Shown here: piece by piece, positions 16,764-25,558 of the stretch
Position numbering within the stretch: the first letter of the stretch is position 1
Layout of the letters: each line of letters begins with the position of its first letter
NCBI GenBank assembly: GCA_016281815.1
Contig: JAEEJK010000104.1
Coordinates: 90,585 to 154,584, forward strand
Direction of reading: 5' to 3'
Length of the DNA: 64,000 bases
DNA from: Prevotella sp.
Lineage (GTDB): Bacteria > Bacteroidota > Bacteroidia > Bacteroidales > Bacteroidaceae
Program-made: the position numbers and the translations under genes
Notes under the pieces: model-generated
What the model was told of the DNA's origin: nothing
Seen by the model: the letters and a program-made list of their open reading frames with translations, nothing else
The model's database searches: none

Positions 16764-18848
16764 ATGAAAAGAATCTCTTCAATCTGTCTTTTGCTATCGT
16801 TATTCATAGCAGCACAGGCACAAATGCAGGACCCAGTAAAGTTCAAGTCCGAATTGAAGACCGGATCGGGTCCTGAGGCAGAAATGGTCTTCACCGCCAC
16901 CATCGACCCAGGCTGGCATGTCTATTCCACAGAACTTGGGAGCGACGGTCCTATAGAAGCCTCACTTCATGTCAACAAAATGGAAGGAGCCGAACTCGTT
17001 GGCAAACTCACCCCCAAGGGCAAGGAGATATCCAACTTCGACGAGATGTTCGGCATGAAACTGCGCTATTTTGAAAAAACGGCACAGTTTGTCCAGAAAG
17101 TGAAATTCACCAAACCACAATACGACATCGACGCCTATCTGGAGTATGGTGCCTGCAACGACGAGATGTGCATGCCCCCATCGGAGGTCCCACTGAAGCA
17201 GAACGGCAAGAGTCCTGCCGTGGCTGGTGCGGTTGAGGAAAAGGCAAAAGTGGAAGAGGTAAAGGAAGAGAAAGCCGTTGAAGAGGTGAAGAATGAGGAA
17301 GAGGCTCAGACTCAGGCAGACACACTTGCCACCCCCACCGCATTGGCAGACTCCGCCGTTGCCGTTGCCGCCCTCTCAGGCGACCAGGAAGATCTTTGGC
17401 GGCCTGTCATCTCTGAACTTCGCGCCTTGGGCAACAGTAGCGACAGCCTGAGCAACCACTCGCTGCTGTACATCCTGTTCATGGGCTTTGTAGGTGGTCT
17501 GCTGGCAGTGCTCATGCCCTGCATCTGGCCCATCATCCCCATGACTGTGAGTTTCTTCCTGAAACGGGCAAAGAGCGACAAGAAGAAAGGCATCAAGGAT
17601 GCCATCACCTACGGCATCTCCATCATCATCATCTATCTGGCGCTCGGACTTCTTGTGACGGCAATATTTGGCAGCGACACGCTGAATGCCATGTCCACCA
17701 ATGCGGTGTTCAACATATTCTTGTTCCTGCTGCTTGTGGTGTTCGCCCTGTCATTCTTCGGATGGTTTGAAATCAAGTTGCCAAGCAGTTGGGCCAACGC
17801 CGTTGACACGAAGGCATCAAATACCAGTGGTCTTGTCTCCATATTCCTGATGGCATTCACCCTTGTGCTGGTGAGTTTCTCCTGCACGGCACCCATTATC
17901 GGACTGCTGCTTGTGGAGACGACGACCAGCGGCAACTGGGTGGCTCCTGCCCTCGGCATGTTCGGTTTCGCCCTTGCACTTGCCTTGCCCTTCACCCTTT
18001 TCGCCTTGTTCCCCGCTTGGCTGAAGCAAGCGCCCAAGTCAGGTTCGTGGATGACCACGCTCAAGGTGGTGCTGGGATTCATCGAACTGGCCTTTGCCCT
18101 CAAGTTCTTCTCCGTAGCCGACCTTGCCTACGGATGGCATTTGCTGGACCGCGAGGTGTTCCTCTCCCTGTGGATTGTCATCTTCGGTCTCCTCGGCGCT
18201 TACCTCTGTGGATGGCTGAAATTCCAGGAGGATGAGACAGGCGGCGACCTGCACAAGCCGATGCCAGTATTGTGCATCATGGGCGGATTGGTATCATTGG
18301 CATTTGCTGTGTATATGATTCCCGGACTGTGGGGAGCCCCCTGCAAGGCCGTCAGTGCCTTCGCTCCTCCCATGAACACCCAAGACTTCAATCTCAACAC
18401 CAAGGTGGTGGAAGCAGCCTATACCGACTACGAGCAAGGCATGAGAGCCGCCGCCGCCCAAGGCAAACCCGTGCTGATCGACTTCACCGGTTTCGGTTGC
18501 GTGAACTGCCGCAAAATGGAGGCAGCGGTATGGACCGACCCCCGTGTAGCCAGCAAACTGACCAAGGACTATGTGCTCATCTCGCTCTACGTGGATGACA
18601 AGACACCACTGAAGGAGCCCATGACGGTGACAGATGAGAAAGGGCAAGAAAAGACACTCCGCACGGTGGGAGCCAAATGGAGTTATCTGCAGAGCAACAA
18701 ATTCGGAGCCAACGCCCAACCCTTCTACGTGGCGGTCTCACCACAAGGCAATCCTCTGACCGGAGCGAGAAGTTATGATGAGAGCATTGACAAATACATG
18801 GACTTCCTTGATGAAGGGCTGAAAGCCTACAAGACATCCTCAGAGTAA
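16764..18848 (+). CDS. dsbD: Thiol:disulfide interchange protein DsbD
   Basis: A 694-residue membrane reductant conduit. It has a signal peptide (1-19) and an N-terminal periplasmic domain with redox pair Cys131/Cys136 (GACNDEMCMPP). An acidic/alanine-rich linker (about 155-195) follows. The CcdA-like membrane core has cysteines in VLMPCIWPIIPM and SFSCTAPIIG. The C-terminal thioredoxin-like domain has GCVNC near residue 575. It carries electrons from cytoplasmic thioredoxin to periplasmic disulfides. All three redox centres are intact. It starts 18 bp after alr. Confidence 0.93.
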   Translation: MKRISSICLLLSLFIAAQAQMQDPVKFKSELKTGSGPEAEMVFTATIDPGWHVYSTELGSDGPIEASLHVNKMEGAELVGKLTPKGKEISNFDEMFGMKLRYFEKTAQFVQKVKFTKPQYDIDAYLEYGACNDEMCMPPSEVPLKQNGKSPAVAGAVEEKAKVEEVKEEKAVEEVKNEEEAQTQADTLATPTALADSAVAVAALSGDQEDLWRPVISELRALGNSSDSLSNHSLLYILFMGFVGGLLAVLMPCIWPIIPMTVSFFLKRAKSDKKKGIKDAITYGISIIIIYLALGLLVTAIFGSDTLNAMSTNAVFNIFLFLLLVVFALSFFGWFEIKLPSSWANAVDTKASNTSGLVSIFLMAFTLVLVSFSCTAPIIGLLLVETTTSGNWVAPALGMFGFALALALPFTLFALFPAWLKQAPKSGSWMTTLKVVLGFIELAFALKFFSVADLAYGWHLLDREVFLSLWIVIFGLLGAYLCGWLKFQEDETGGDLHKPMPVLCIMGGLVSLAFAVYMIPGLWGAPCKAVSAFAPPMNTQDFNLNTKVVEAAYTDYEQGMRAAAAQGKPVLIDFTGFGCVNCRKMEAAVWTDPRVASKLTKDYVLISLYVDDKTPLKEPMTVTDEKGQEKTLRTVGAKWSYLQSNKFGANAQPFYVAVSPQGNPLTGARSYDESIDKYMDFLDEGLKAYKTSSE

Positions 18849-18909
18849 GTCAGCCCACCCGTCACGAAGCCCCATCCATTCATCGGACCTAAATCATAAT
18901 GAAAATACT

Positions 18910-20178
18910 ATGCTAGACAAAGAAACACGCGACGAAATTCTGCAACTCATCAGGCAGAATGTAGTACCAGCCATCGGTTGCACAGAGCCCATGGCCGTTT
19001 CCCTCTGCACCGCCAAAGCAGCAGAGAAGTTAGGATGCCGTCCTGAGCACATCGATGTATGGCTGAGTGGCAACGTGCTCAAAAACGCCATGGGTGTGGG
19101 AATTCCCGGCACGGGAATGATCGGTCTGCCCATCGCCATCGCCCTGGGTGCGCTCATCGGCAAGTCTGAATACCAACTGGAGGTGCTCAGGGACCTCACT
19201 CCGGAAGATGTGGAGGAAGGCAAACGCTTCATCGCCGAAAACCGCATCAACATCCAACTGAAGCCGCTGTGCCCCGACAACCTTTACATCGAGGTGCTCT
19301 GCAAAGGCGACGGCAGGACAGCCACAGCCATCATAGAGGGCAGCCACACCCATTTTGTGGAGCAAGCCAGTGACTGCAGCCAAGAGAAGGAAACTGTCAT
19401 GCCGGAGGAAGAGCGTCAACTCAACCTCCGGTTGGTGTATGACTTCGCCACGACCAGTCCGCTGGATGAAATCCGTTTTCTCCTGAAGACCCGTGACTTG
19501 AACATGCAAGCCGCGGAAGATGCCAAGAAGGGCAATTACGGCCACTGTCTCGGCAAGACCATCGACAGGCCGTTGGCACACGGCATTTTTGGCAACTCCA
19601 TCTTTTCACATATCATATCCAAGACAGCCTCGGCCTGTGATGCCCGTATGGGCGGAGCGATGATACCCGTCATGTCCAATTCCGGCTCAGGCAACCAAGG
19701 CATCTGCGCCACCAACCCGGTGGTTGTCTATGCCATTGAGAACGAGAACACCGAGGAAGAACTCATCCGGGCACTGACACTGAGTCATCTGACTGCCATC
19801 TACATCAAACAGAGTCTGGGCACCCTCTCGGCCCTGTGTGGGTGTGTGGTGGCCTCCATCGGTTCTTCCTGCGGCATCACCTATCTGATGGGCGGCGACT
19901 ACGAGCGTATCTGCCGTTCGGTGAAGAACATGATCGCCAATCTCACTGGGATGATTTGCGACGGGGCCAAACCCTCGTGCTCTCTCAAAATCTGCTCTGG
20001 GGTCAGCACCGCCTTGCTGTCAGCGCTCCTCTCCATGGAGGGCCGATGTGTGACAGCAGCCGAAGGTATCGTAGATGAGGATGTGGACCGCAGCATCCAC
20101 AACCTCACCAGCATCGGGGCCGATGCCATGCGCATGACAGACGAGATGGTGCTCAACATCATGACGAGCAAAAGGTAA
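18910..20178 (+). CDS. L-cysteine desulfidase-like protein (UPF0597/CyuA family)
   Basis: A 422-residue cytoplasmic protein matching the UPF0597/YhaM group, relatives of L-serine dehydratase alpha subunits and of archaeal L-cysteine desulfidase. PAIGCTEPMAVSL at residues 20-32 carries Cys24. SNSGSGNQGICATNPVVVYA and a C-terminal CDGAKPSCSLKI supply further cysteines that could bind a 4Fe-4S cluster. The likely reaction is cysteine to pyruvate, ammonia and sulfide. It follows dsbD by 61 bp, and a shared sulfur or redox theme is possible but unproven. Confidence 0.8.
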   Translation: MLDKETRDEILQLIRQNVVPAIGCTEPMAVSLCTAKAAEKLGCRPEHIDVWLSGNVLKNAMGVGIPGTGMIGLPIAIALGALIGKSEYQLEVLRDLTPEDVEEGKRFIAENRINIQLKPLCPDNLYIEVLCKGDGRTATAIIEGSHTHFVEQASDCSQEKETVMPEEERQLNLRLVYDFATTSPLDEIRFLLKTRDLNMQAAEDAKKGNYGHCLGKTIDRPLAHGIFGNSIFSHIISKTASACDARMGGAMIPVMSNSGSGNQGICATNPVVVYAIENENTEEELIRALTLSHLTAIYIKQSLGTLSALCGCVVASIGSSCGITYLMGGDYERICRSVKNMIANLTGMICDGAKPSCSLKICSGVSTALLSALLSMEGRCVTAAEGIVDEDVDRSIHNLTSIGADAMRMTDEMVLNIMTSKR

Positions 20179-20182
20179 AACT

Positions 20183-20266
20183 ATTGAAGATTGAAAATTG
20201 AAAATTGAAGATTGAAAATTGAAGATTGAAAATTGAAGATTGAAAATTGAAGGGTGGAGAGTGAAG
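20183..20266. repeat. Heptanucleotide array, word ATTGAAR (10 units) plus GAGTGAA
   Basis: Ten 7-bp units alternating ATTGAAG and ATTGAAA (20183-20252), then degenerate GAGTGAA units to about 20266. The array begins 5 bp after the preceding stop codon. Similar arrays lie at 45168-45209 and 46097-46138. Confidence 0.92.
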
Positions 20267-20301
20267 AGTGAATAAAAACGCAATTAAAAAACTTCATAAC
20301 T

Positions 20302-20523
20302 ATGAAAATCAGGACCTTAAGTCTTATATTGGTCATGGTCATGATGGAAGTGTCATTCGTCGTGGCCGCTCCTATCGATGTAGAAACCGCCCGGAAAAAA
20401 GTGGCGGAGTATATGGTATCCTCCAGAAAGAAAGTGAAGGGTGACATGCAACTCTCCCTGGCCACCACAATAGAGCCTCTCTCCCACCCCGGACAAGCCG
20501 CCTTGTATGCACTTCAGATGTAG
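20302..20523 (+). pseudogene. N-terminal remnant of a C10 (streptopain-like) protease
   Basis: Signal peptide (about 1-23) and the start of a C10 propeptide (ETARKKVAEYM, HPGQAALYAL). A TAG at 20521 ends this frame. The continuation of the same protease resumes in another frame. In the second frame, in-frame codons upstream of 20532 read SDVATALGAHFDYN, the usual segment after the catalytic-Cys helix of C10 enzymes. The remaining propeptide and the Cys-containing start of the mature domain are missing, so an internal deletion with frameshift is the best explanation. Confidence 0.7.
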
Positions 20524-20531
20524 CAACTGCA

Positions 20532-22811
20532 TTGGGTGCTCATTTCGACTATAATGTCAACATCTCTGTCATTGATGCAGATGCTTTTACTACTTTGGAA
20601 TGGGAGAGTATGATTTACAGTGAACTCTCAAAAGGCCAGCCCGTATTGATGGGTGGTGGCGGCCATGCATTCGTTTGTGACGGTTATGATGCCAGCAATG
20701 GTCAATTTCATTTCAATTGGGGATGGGGAGGAAACTATGACGGCTGGTTTTCCATGACTGCGCTGACACCGTCAAATCATAATTATTCAAGCGGGAAAAT
20801 GGCACTCATCAACATCAACCCCTTTGCACCTTTGGATGCCTCTCCTTACGCTATCTTTTCAGAAGACAACACTGAGGTGACATTCTATTATGACAACAAA
20901 TACAAAGAACGTGAGGGCAGAATGTATCCGTTGGTAGACGGCGCTGTGACATGGGGATGGAGCAATAGTGGATACGATGAATATGGTGAGCCGTCCAGTG
21001 AGGTGACCCATGTGGTTTTCGACCCTTCTTTTATTGGTGCGAGACCCAAGACAACAAGGTATTGGTTTTCTGAAATGAAACAGTTGACATCGATCACTGG
21101 ACTGCATTACTTGAACTGTGACTGTGTTACCGATATGAGTTCTATGTTCGAAAATTGCTCCAGTCTGAAGAGTATTGACCTCAGTGTCCTCAACACATCC
21201 AAAGTAAGAAGCATGGAATATATGTTCGATAATTGTGTCAGTTTGGAGAGCATTGACCTTAGTGGCCTCAACACATCAAATGTTACCAACATGGGAAATA
21301 TGTTTTGGAGTTGTAGTAATCTGAAAAGTATCAATTTCGGGTCGATAGATACTTCAAATGTTACAAACATAAAAAGTATGTTTAGTGGTTGCTCCAGCCT
21401 TGAGAGCATCGACCTCAGTGGCCTCAACACTGCGAAAGTGACTTCTTTAAGTTCGATGTTCTATGGTTGCACCAGCCTTGAGAGTATCGACCTCAGTGGC
21501 CTCAACACTGCGAAAGTTACTTCGATGTCCAGTATGTTCGGTTTCTGTCCGAAATTGAAAACTGTCAATCTGAACAATTTGAAAACAGATAATTTGACAA
21601 GTATGTCAGGCATGTTTTCTGGATGCTCCAGTTTGGAGGAAATTGACCTGAGCACCATCAACACATCCAAAGTTAAATCTGCCAGTTCATTGTTCAATGG
21701 ATGCACCAAACTTCAGAGTGTGAATTTGGGCAATTTTGACGCCTCTTATCTGACCAGCGCGTACTGGATGTTCAAGGGTTGCGCCAATTTGCAGAGCCTT
21801 GACTTAAGTAATTGGAACACATCAAATGTGACTAACATGGAAAGCATGTTCAGCGGATGCACCAACTTGCAGAACCTTAACCTGAGCGGTTGGGACACAT
21901 CGAATGTGACCAACATGAATTCCATGTTCAACAAATGTTCCAAACTTCAGAAACTTGACCTCAGTTTTTTCGATGTTGGGAATGTAACGGATGTTAGTTT
22001 AATGTTTAGTTATTGCAGCAGTCTGAAGGATCTTAAATTGGGAAAATGGAATGTTTCCAACTTGACGAATATGAGCCACATGTTCTCCGGTTGCTCCAAC
22101 TTAGAGAGGCTTGACTGGAATTTCATCAACGCCACCAACGTGGAAAATATGGAGTACATGTTCTACGGTTGCTCCCAACTTCGGAACATTCAACTCAGCA
22201 ACATCGATATGAGCAATGTCTCCAATAATGAGGAAATGTTTTCCAGATGTCTGTCCTTGAAAAGAATCGACCTTCCTTCGAGTTTGAGAAAAGTGGGGGA
22301 ATATATGTTCGCCCTGTGCGAGTCGCTTGAAAGCATGACGCTTCCGGAAGGGGTGGACACCATTGGCTCCTATGCGTTTTATAAATGCAAGCAATTGAAA
22401 GAGGTCTCCCTGCCATCATCCGTTATAACCATTGAGGACAATGCCTTTATGACTTGTGACAGTCTGATTTATGTGATTGTGAACTGGAGGTATCCCCTTG
22501 ATATTACCGAGGACATCTTCCCTAACCGCCAAAATGCCTACCTCTATGTCCCATATGGATCTTGGGAATATTACTATCTGACACGTATTTGGAAGGAGTT
22601 TAAGGAAATTCGGCAATACATGACTAAATTGGTCGGCGATGTCAACTATGACAACAAGTTGAGTGTTACCGATGTCATGTTGTTGGTGAACTATATTCTC
22701 GGAAAGGAGAATCATCCATTCTCTCGTGCCAAGGCCGACATCAACAGCGACGGCAGGATCACCGTCACCGATGTCACTCAGATGGTGAGTGCCATCAGTG
22801 GGAGAAAGTGA
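20532..22811 (+). CDS. C10 protease C-terminal half fused to DUF285/BspA repeats and dockerin-like tail
   Basis: A 759-codon frame from a TTG, probably not a natural start. Residues about 1-95 are the C-terminal half of a streptopain domain with GGGGHAFVCDGY (catalytic His) and HFNWGWGGNYDGWF, but no catalytic Cys. Residues about 140-590 hold roughly 17 DUF285/BspA-type repeats (pattern MxxMFxxCxxLxxIDLSxxNTSxV). Then come a BspA leucine-rich segment (LPEGVDTIGSYAFYKCK) and a C-terminal dockerin-like pair with GDVNYDNKLSVTDVMLLVNYIL and ADINSDGRITVTDV. The signal peptide is left on the upstream fragment, so export is doubtful. It is probably a pseudogene remainder. Confidence 0.75.
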   Translation: MGAHFDYNVNISVIDADAFTTLEWESMIYSELSKGQPVLMGGGGHAFVCDGYDASNGQFHFNWGWGGNYDGWFSMTALTPSNHNYSSGKMALININPFAPLDASPYAIFSEDNTEVTFYYDNKYKEREGRMYPLVDGAVTWGWSNSGYDEYGEPSSEVTHVVFDPSFIGARPKTTRYWFSEMKQLTSITGLHYLNCDCVTDMSSMFENCSSLKSIDLSVLNTSKVRSMEYMFDNCVSLESIDLSGLNTSNVTNMGNMFWSCSNLKSINFGSIDTSNVTNIKSMFSGCSSLESIDLSGLNTAKVTSLSSMFYGCTSLESIDLSGLNTAKVTSMSSMFGFCPKLKTVNLNNLKTDNLTSMSGMFSGCSSLEEIDLSTINTSKVKSASSLFNGCTKLQSVNLGNFDASYLTSAYWMFKGCANLQSLDLSNWNTSNVTNMESMFSGCTNLQNLNLSGWDTSNVTNMNSMFNKCSKLQKLDLSFFDVGNVTDVSLMFSYCSSLKDLKLGKWNVSNLTNMSHMFSGCSNLERLDWNFINATNVENMEYMFYGCSQLRNIQLSNIDMSNVSNNEEMFSRCLSLKRIDLPSSLRKVGEYMFALCESLESMTLPEGVDTIGSYAFYKCKQLKEVSLPSSVITIEDNAFMTCDSLIYVIVNWRYPLDITEDIFPNRQNAYLYVPYGSWEYYYLTRIWKEFKEIRQYMTKLVGDVNYDNKLSVTDVMLLVNYILGKENHPFSRAKADINSDGRITVTDVTQMVSAISGRK

Positions 22812-22862
22812 ATCAGGTTTTTAAATGTCTAAAATTGAACGCCTATTAATCTGAAAAGTTGA

Positions 22863-23384
22863 TTATTGACATTTCTCCAATTCCTTGATTGGGTTCACTA
22901 AGAAAACATGCATTTTCGGATCCCATCGCCAATCACCCTGTGGGATGATGGTGGGGATGCTGTAGTGCAAGTGTGGTGGTTTGCCTGCCGCATTGCCCGT
23001 ATCTCCTACTTTGCCGATCACAGATTTTTTGGTGACGAAAGCGCCGAAGTGTGTATCTATCTCACTCATGTGGGCATAGTAGTGAAACCGCATTTTAGAA
23101 CTGAATATCACCACGATATTGCCACCTGCGCCATTAGTATGAGCCGCTGCCACAACAATTCCGCCAATGGCGGGATGAATCGCTGTGCCTTTTTTGGCAA
23201 AGATGTCAACACCCCGGTGATTGTGGTCGCCCCATGGATGCCAGAACGATATAGGATTGTAACTCTCCTTGCCACAGCCCTCCACAGGGTTCTGAATCTT
23301 TGAGGGCAACAGCATGTCGACAACTATCAGGACAAGCACTACAACCAGTACGATTTTCAACCATTTTTTGATTTTCCTTTTCAT
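22863..23384 (-). CDS. M23-family metallopeptidase, membrane-anchored
   Basis: A 173-residue LytM/M23 peptidase with an N-terminal anchor (residues 9-25 after KRKIKKW). Zinc ligands are visible: H56 and D60 in HNHRGVD, and H140 in HLH (138-140), with H105 in HYYAHM as the further catalytic His. It is expected to cleave peptidoglycan cross-bridges or act on cell wall in the periplasm. It is smaller than typical multi-domain M23 proteins and lacks LysM. Start chosen at ATG 23384, where the basic N-terminus begins and a -7 box lies upstream. Confidence 0.88.
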   Translation of the reverse strand: MKRKIKKWLKIVLVVVLVLIVVDMLLPSKIQNPVEGCGKESYNPISFWHPWGDHNHRGVDIFAKKGTAIHPAIGGIVVAAAHTNGAGGNIVVIFSSKMRFHYYAHMSEIDTHFGAFVTKKSVIGKVGDTGNAAGKPPHLHYSIPTIIPQGDWRWDPKMHVFLVNPIKELEKCQ

Positions 23385-23413
23385 GTTTTTACAATAGGGA
23401 TTAATAGTCTTTA

Positions 23414-23421
23414 CAAATATA
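23414..23421 (-). promoter_or_regulatory. -7 box for M23 peptidase
   Basis: TATATTTG on the reverse strand, about 30 bp before ATG 23384. No -33 element at normal spacing. Confidence 0.4.
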
Positions 23422-23551
23422 ATTACCTCTTTATAGTATAATGATTTGCAGCGATGCAAAGGTAACGCAATTCTGCCCCACATTCATCATTTTGGGTGCT
23501 GTCTTGTATGAATCCCCGTTTCTATTGTATCAAATCATTCTACTTATGATG

Positions 23552-23607
23552 TTGGCTATTGGCCATTGGCTGTTGGCCGTTGGCTATTGGCTGGGGGCTG
23601 TTGGCCC
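23552..23607. repeat. Heptanucleotide array, word TTGGCYR (8 units)
   Basis: Eight consecutive 7-bp units (TTGGCTA, TTGGCCA, TTGGCTG, TTGGCCG and variants) in the intergenic region between the M23 gene and paaK. The same word forms the array at 6074-6184, 17 kb away. The rest of 23485-23774 is AT-rich without a gene. Confidence 0.9.
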
Positions 23608-23707
23608 AAACAAAGGATTTTTGTTTAGCATAGCGCATTATTTTTTTGTAGATGGGTAAATAAACCAACAAAAAAAACAAAAATCATTTCTTTTCACTTT
23701 TTTTTTG

Positions 23708-23715
23708 TACTTTTG
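23708..23715 (+). promoter_or_regulatory. -7 box for paaK
   Basis: TACTTTTG, matching TAnnTTTG, 59 bp before ATG 23775. Confidence 0.45.
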
Positions 23716-23774
23716 CCCATGAAACAGTAAACGACAATTCATTTTTTATCCACAAAAGCCGAAAAAATTACATT

Positions 23775-25073
23775 ATGTATTGGAATGAGAGCATTGAATG
23801 CATGGACCGCGAGCAACTTCGCGAGATCCAGAACCGCCGTCTGAAGAAGATTGTGAACTACTGTTATCACAACACTCCTTTCTATCGCAAGAAATTTCAG
23901 GAGATGGACCTCAGTCCCGATGACATTCAGGGGATTGAAGACATCACCAAATTACCATTTACCGACAAAACTGACCTTCGCGACACCTATCCTTTCGGCC
24001 TTGCCGCCGTGCCGATGAGTCAGATTGTCCGCATTCATGCCTCCTCAGGTACAACAGGCAAGCCCGTCGTGGTGCTCTACACCCGCAAGGACTTGGCCAT
24101 GTGGACAGAAGCCATCTCCCGTGCCTTCACCGCCTATGGTGCCACCAGGAATGACATTTTCCAGATCTCATACGGCTATGGACTTTTCACCGGTGGACTC
24201 GGCGCCCATGATGGTGCCACCAATATCGGAGCCAGTGTCATCCCCATCTCCTCCGGCAACACCCAGAAGCAAATCACACTGATGCACGACTTCGGTGCCA
24301 CCGCCCTCTGCTGCACCCCTTCGTATGCCATGTTCCTCGGAGAGGCCATGCGAGAGTCGGAATGGCCCAGAGAGGAATTCAAACTTCGCTTTGGTGCCTT
24401 TGGTGCGGAACCGTGGACGGAGAACATGCGTGTGAAACTCGAGGAATCACTGGGCATCAAGGCTTACGACATCTATGGTCTGAGCGAGATCGCCGGTCCT
24501 GGCGTAGGCTATGAGTGCGAATGCCAGCATGGCACCCACCTCAACGAAGACTACTTCTTCCCCGAGATTGTCAACCCAGAGACTGGAGAATCCTTGCCTG
24601 AAGGCCAGTTTGGCGAACTTTGCTTCACCCATCTGACCAAGGAAGGCATGCCGCTGCTGAGATACCGCACACACGACCTGACGGCCCTTCATTATGAGCG
24701 TTGCTCCTGCGGACGCACATTGGTGAGGATGGACCGCATCCTCGGCCGCTGCGACGACATGCTGATCATCCGAGGTGTCAACGTATTCCCGTCACAGATA
24801 GAGGCCGTCATCCTCAAGCAAGAGGAATTCGAGCCCCACTTCCTGCTGGAGGTTGACCGCGTGAACAACACTGACACCAGCATGCTCAAGGTGGAAGTCA
24901 AGGAAGAATACTTCACCGACAATATGTCGGATATGGTGGCTCTTCAGAAGAAACTCGAAGGTGAACTCCGCAGCGTGATCGGAATCGGATTCAAGGTGAA
25001 ACTTGTCGAGCCTAAGGGAATTGAACGTTCCACCGGCAAGGCAAAGCGTGTCATCGACAAGAGGAAGATTTGA
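23775..25073 (+). CDS. paaK: Phenylacetate--CoA ligase family protein
   Basis: A 432-residue adenylate-forming enzyme. The AMP-binding P-loop SSGTTGKPV lies at 90-98. YGLSEIAGPGVGYEC, RTHDLTAL and the C-terminal GIERSTGKAKRVIDKR with its catalytic lysine are all present. It activates an aryl acetate, such as phenylacetate or indoleacetate, to its CoA thioester. The next gene is an ACT-domain protein; in Bacteroidetes this pair usually sits with indolepyruvate ferredoxin oxidoreductase subunits, which are not here. A role in aromatic amino acid catabolism is therefore inferred from family only. Confidence 0.92.
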   Translation: MYWNESIECMDREQLREIQNRRLKKIVNYCYHNTPFYRKKFQEMDLSPDDIQGIEDITKLPFTDKTDLRDTYPFGLAAVPMSQIVRIHASSGTTGKPVVVLYTRKDLAMWTEAISRAFTAYGATRNDIFQISYGYGLFTGGLGAHDGATNIGASVIPISSGNTQKQITLMHDFGATALCCTPSYAMFLGEAMRESEWPREEFKLRFGAFGAEPWTENMRVKLEESLGIKAYDIYGLSEIAGPGVGYECECQHGTHLNEDYFFPEIVNPETGESLPEGQFGELCFTHLTKEGMPLLRYRTHDLTALHYERCSCGRTLVRMDRILGRCDDMLIIRGVNVFPSQIEAVILKQEEFEPHFLLEVDRVNNTDTSMLKVEVKEEYFTDNMSDMVALQKKLEGELRSVIGIGFKVKLVEPKGIERSTGKAKRVIDKRKI

Positions 25074-25092
25074 GTGAAGAGTGAAGAGTGAA
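25072..25092. repeat. Heptanucleotide array, word GAGTGAA (3 units)
   Basis: Three exact 7-bp units beginning inside the paaK stop codon (TGA at 25071-25073). The same word occurs at the end of the array at 20183-20266. Confidence 0.75.
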
Positions 25093-25122
25093 GAATATTA
25101 ATTTAATCAACCAATAAGACCT

Positions 25123-25548
25123 ATGTTAGCAAAGCAATTATCCATTTTTTTGGAAAACAAGTCAGGCCGCCTGACTGAGGTGACCGAGGTGTTGGGCCAA
25201 GCAGGTGTCAACCTGTCCGCCATGAGCATCGCCGACAACTCCGACTTCGGCATCCTGCGCTGCATCGTCAGCGACCCCGACCTGGGTTACAAAGTACTGA
25301 AAGACGCACATTTTACCGTCAAACTCACCGATGTGATCGGGTTCACATGTCCCAACACGCCAGGTTCGCTGGCTGTAGTCCTCAAATGCCTCTCCGACGC
25401 CGGCGTTTTCATCGAGTATATGTACTCCTTCAGCAACGGAGACGGTGCCAATGTGGTCATCCGCCCCTCTGACCTCAAACTATGTGACCAAATCCTTGAG
25501 TCCAAAAAAGTAGACCTCATCGCCGCAAGCGACCTTTACAAACTCTAA
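25123..25548 (+). CDS. Tandem ACT-domain protein
   Basis: A 141-residue protein made of two ACT domains. The first opens [20 protein letters not shown], the second has [22 protein letters not shown]. Such stand-alone ACT proteins bind amino acids and accompany phenylacetate-CoA ligases in many anaerobes. It starts 49 bp after paaK and ends 10 bp before the phosphorylase gene, so co-transcription is likely. It may sense an aromatic or branched amino acid; ligand unknown. Confidence 0.9.
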   Translation: MLAKQLSIFLENKSGRLTEVTEVLGQAGVNLSAMSIADNSDFGILRCIVSDPDLGYKVLKDAHFTVKLTDVIGFTCPNTPGSLAVVLKCLSDAGVFIEYMYSFSNGDGANVVIRPSDLKLCDQILESKKVDLIAASDLYKL

Positions 25549-25558
25549 ACTATCAGAC

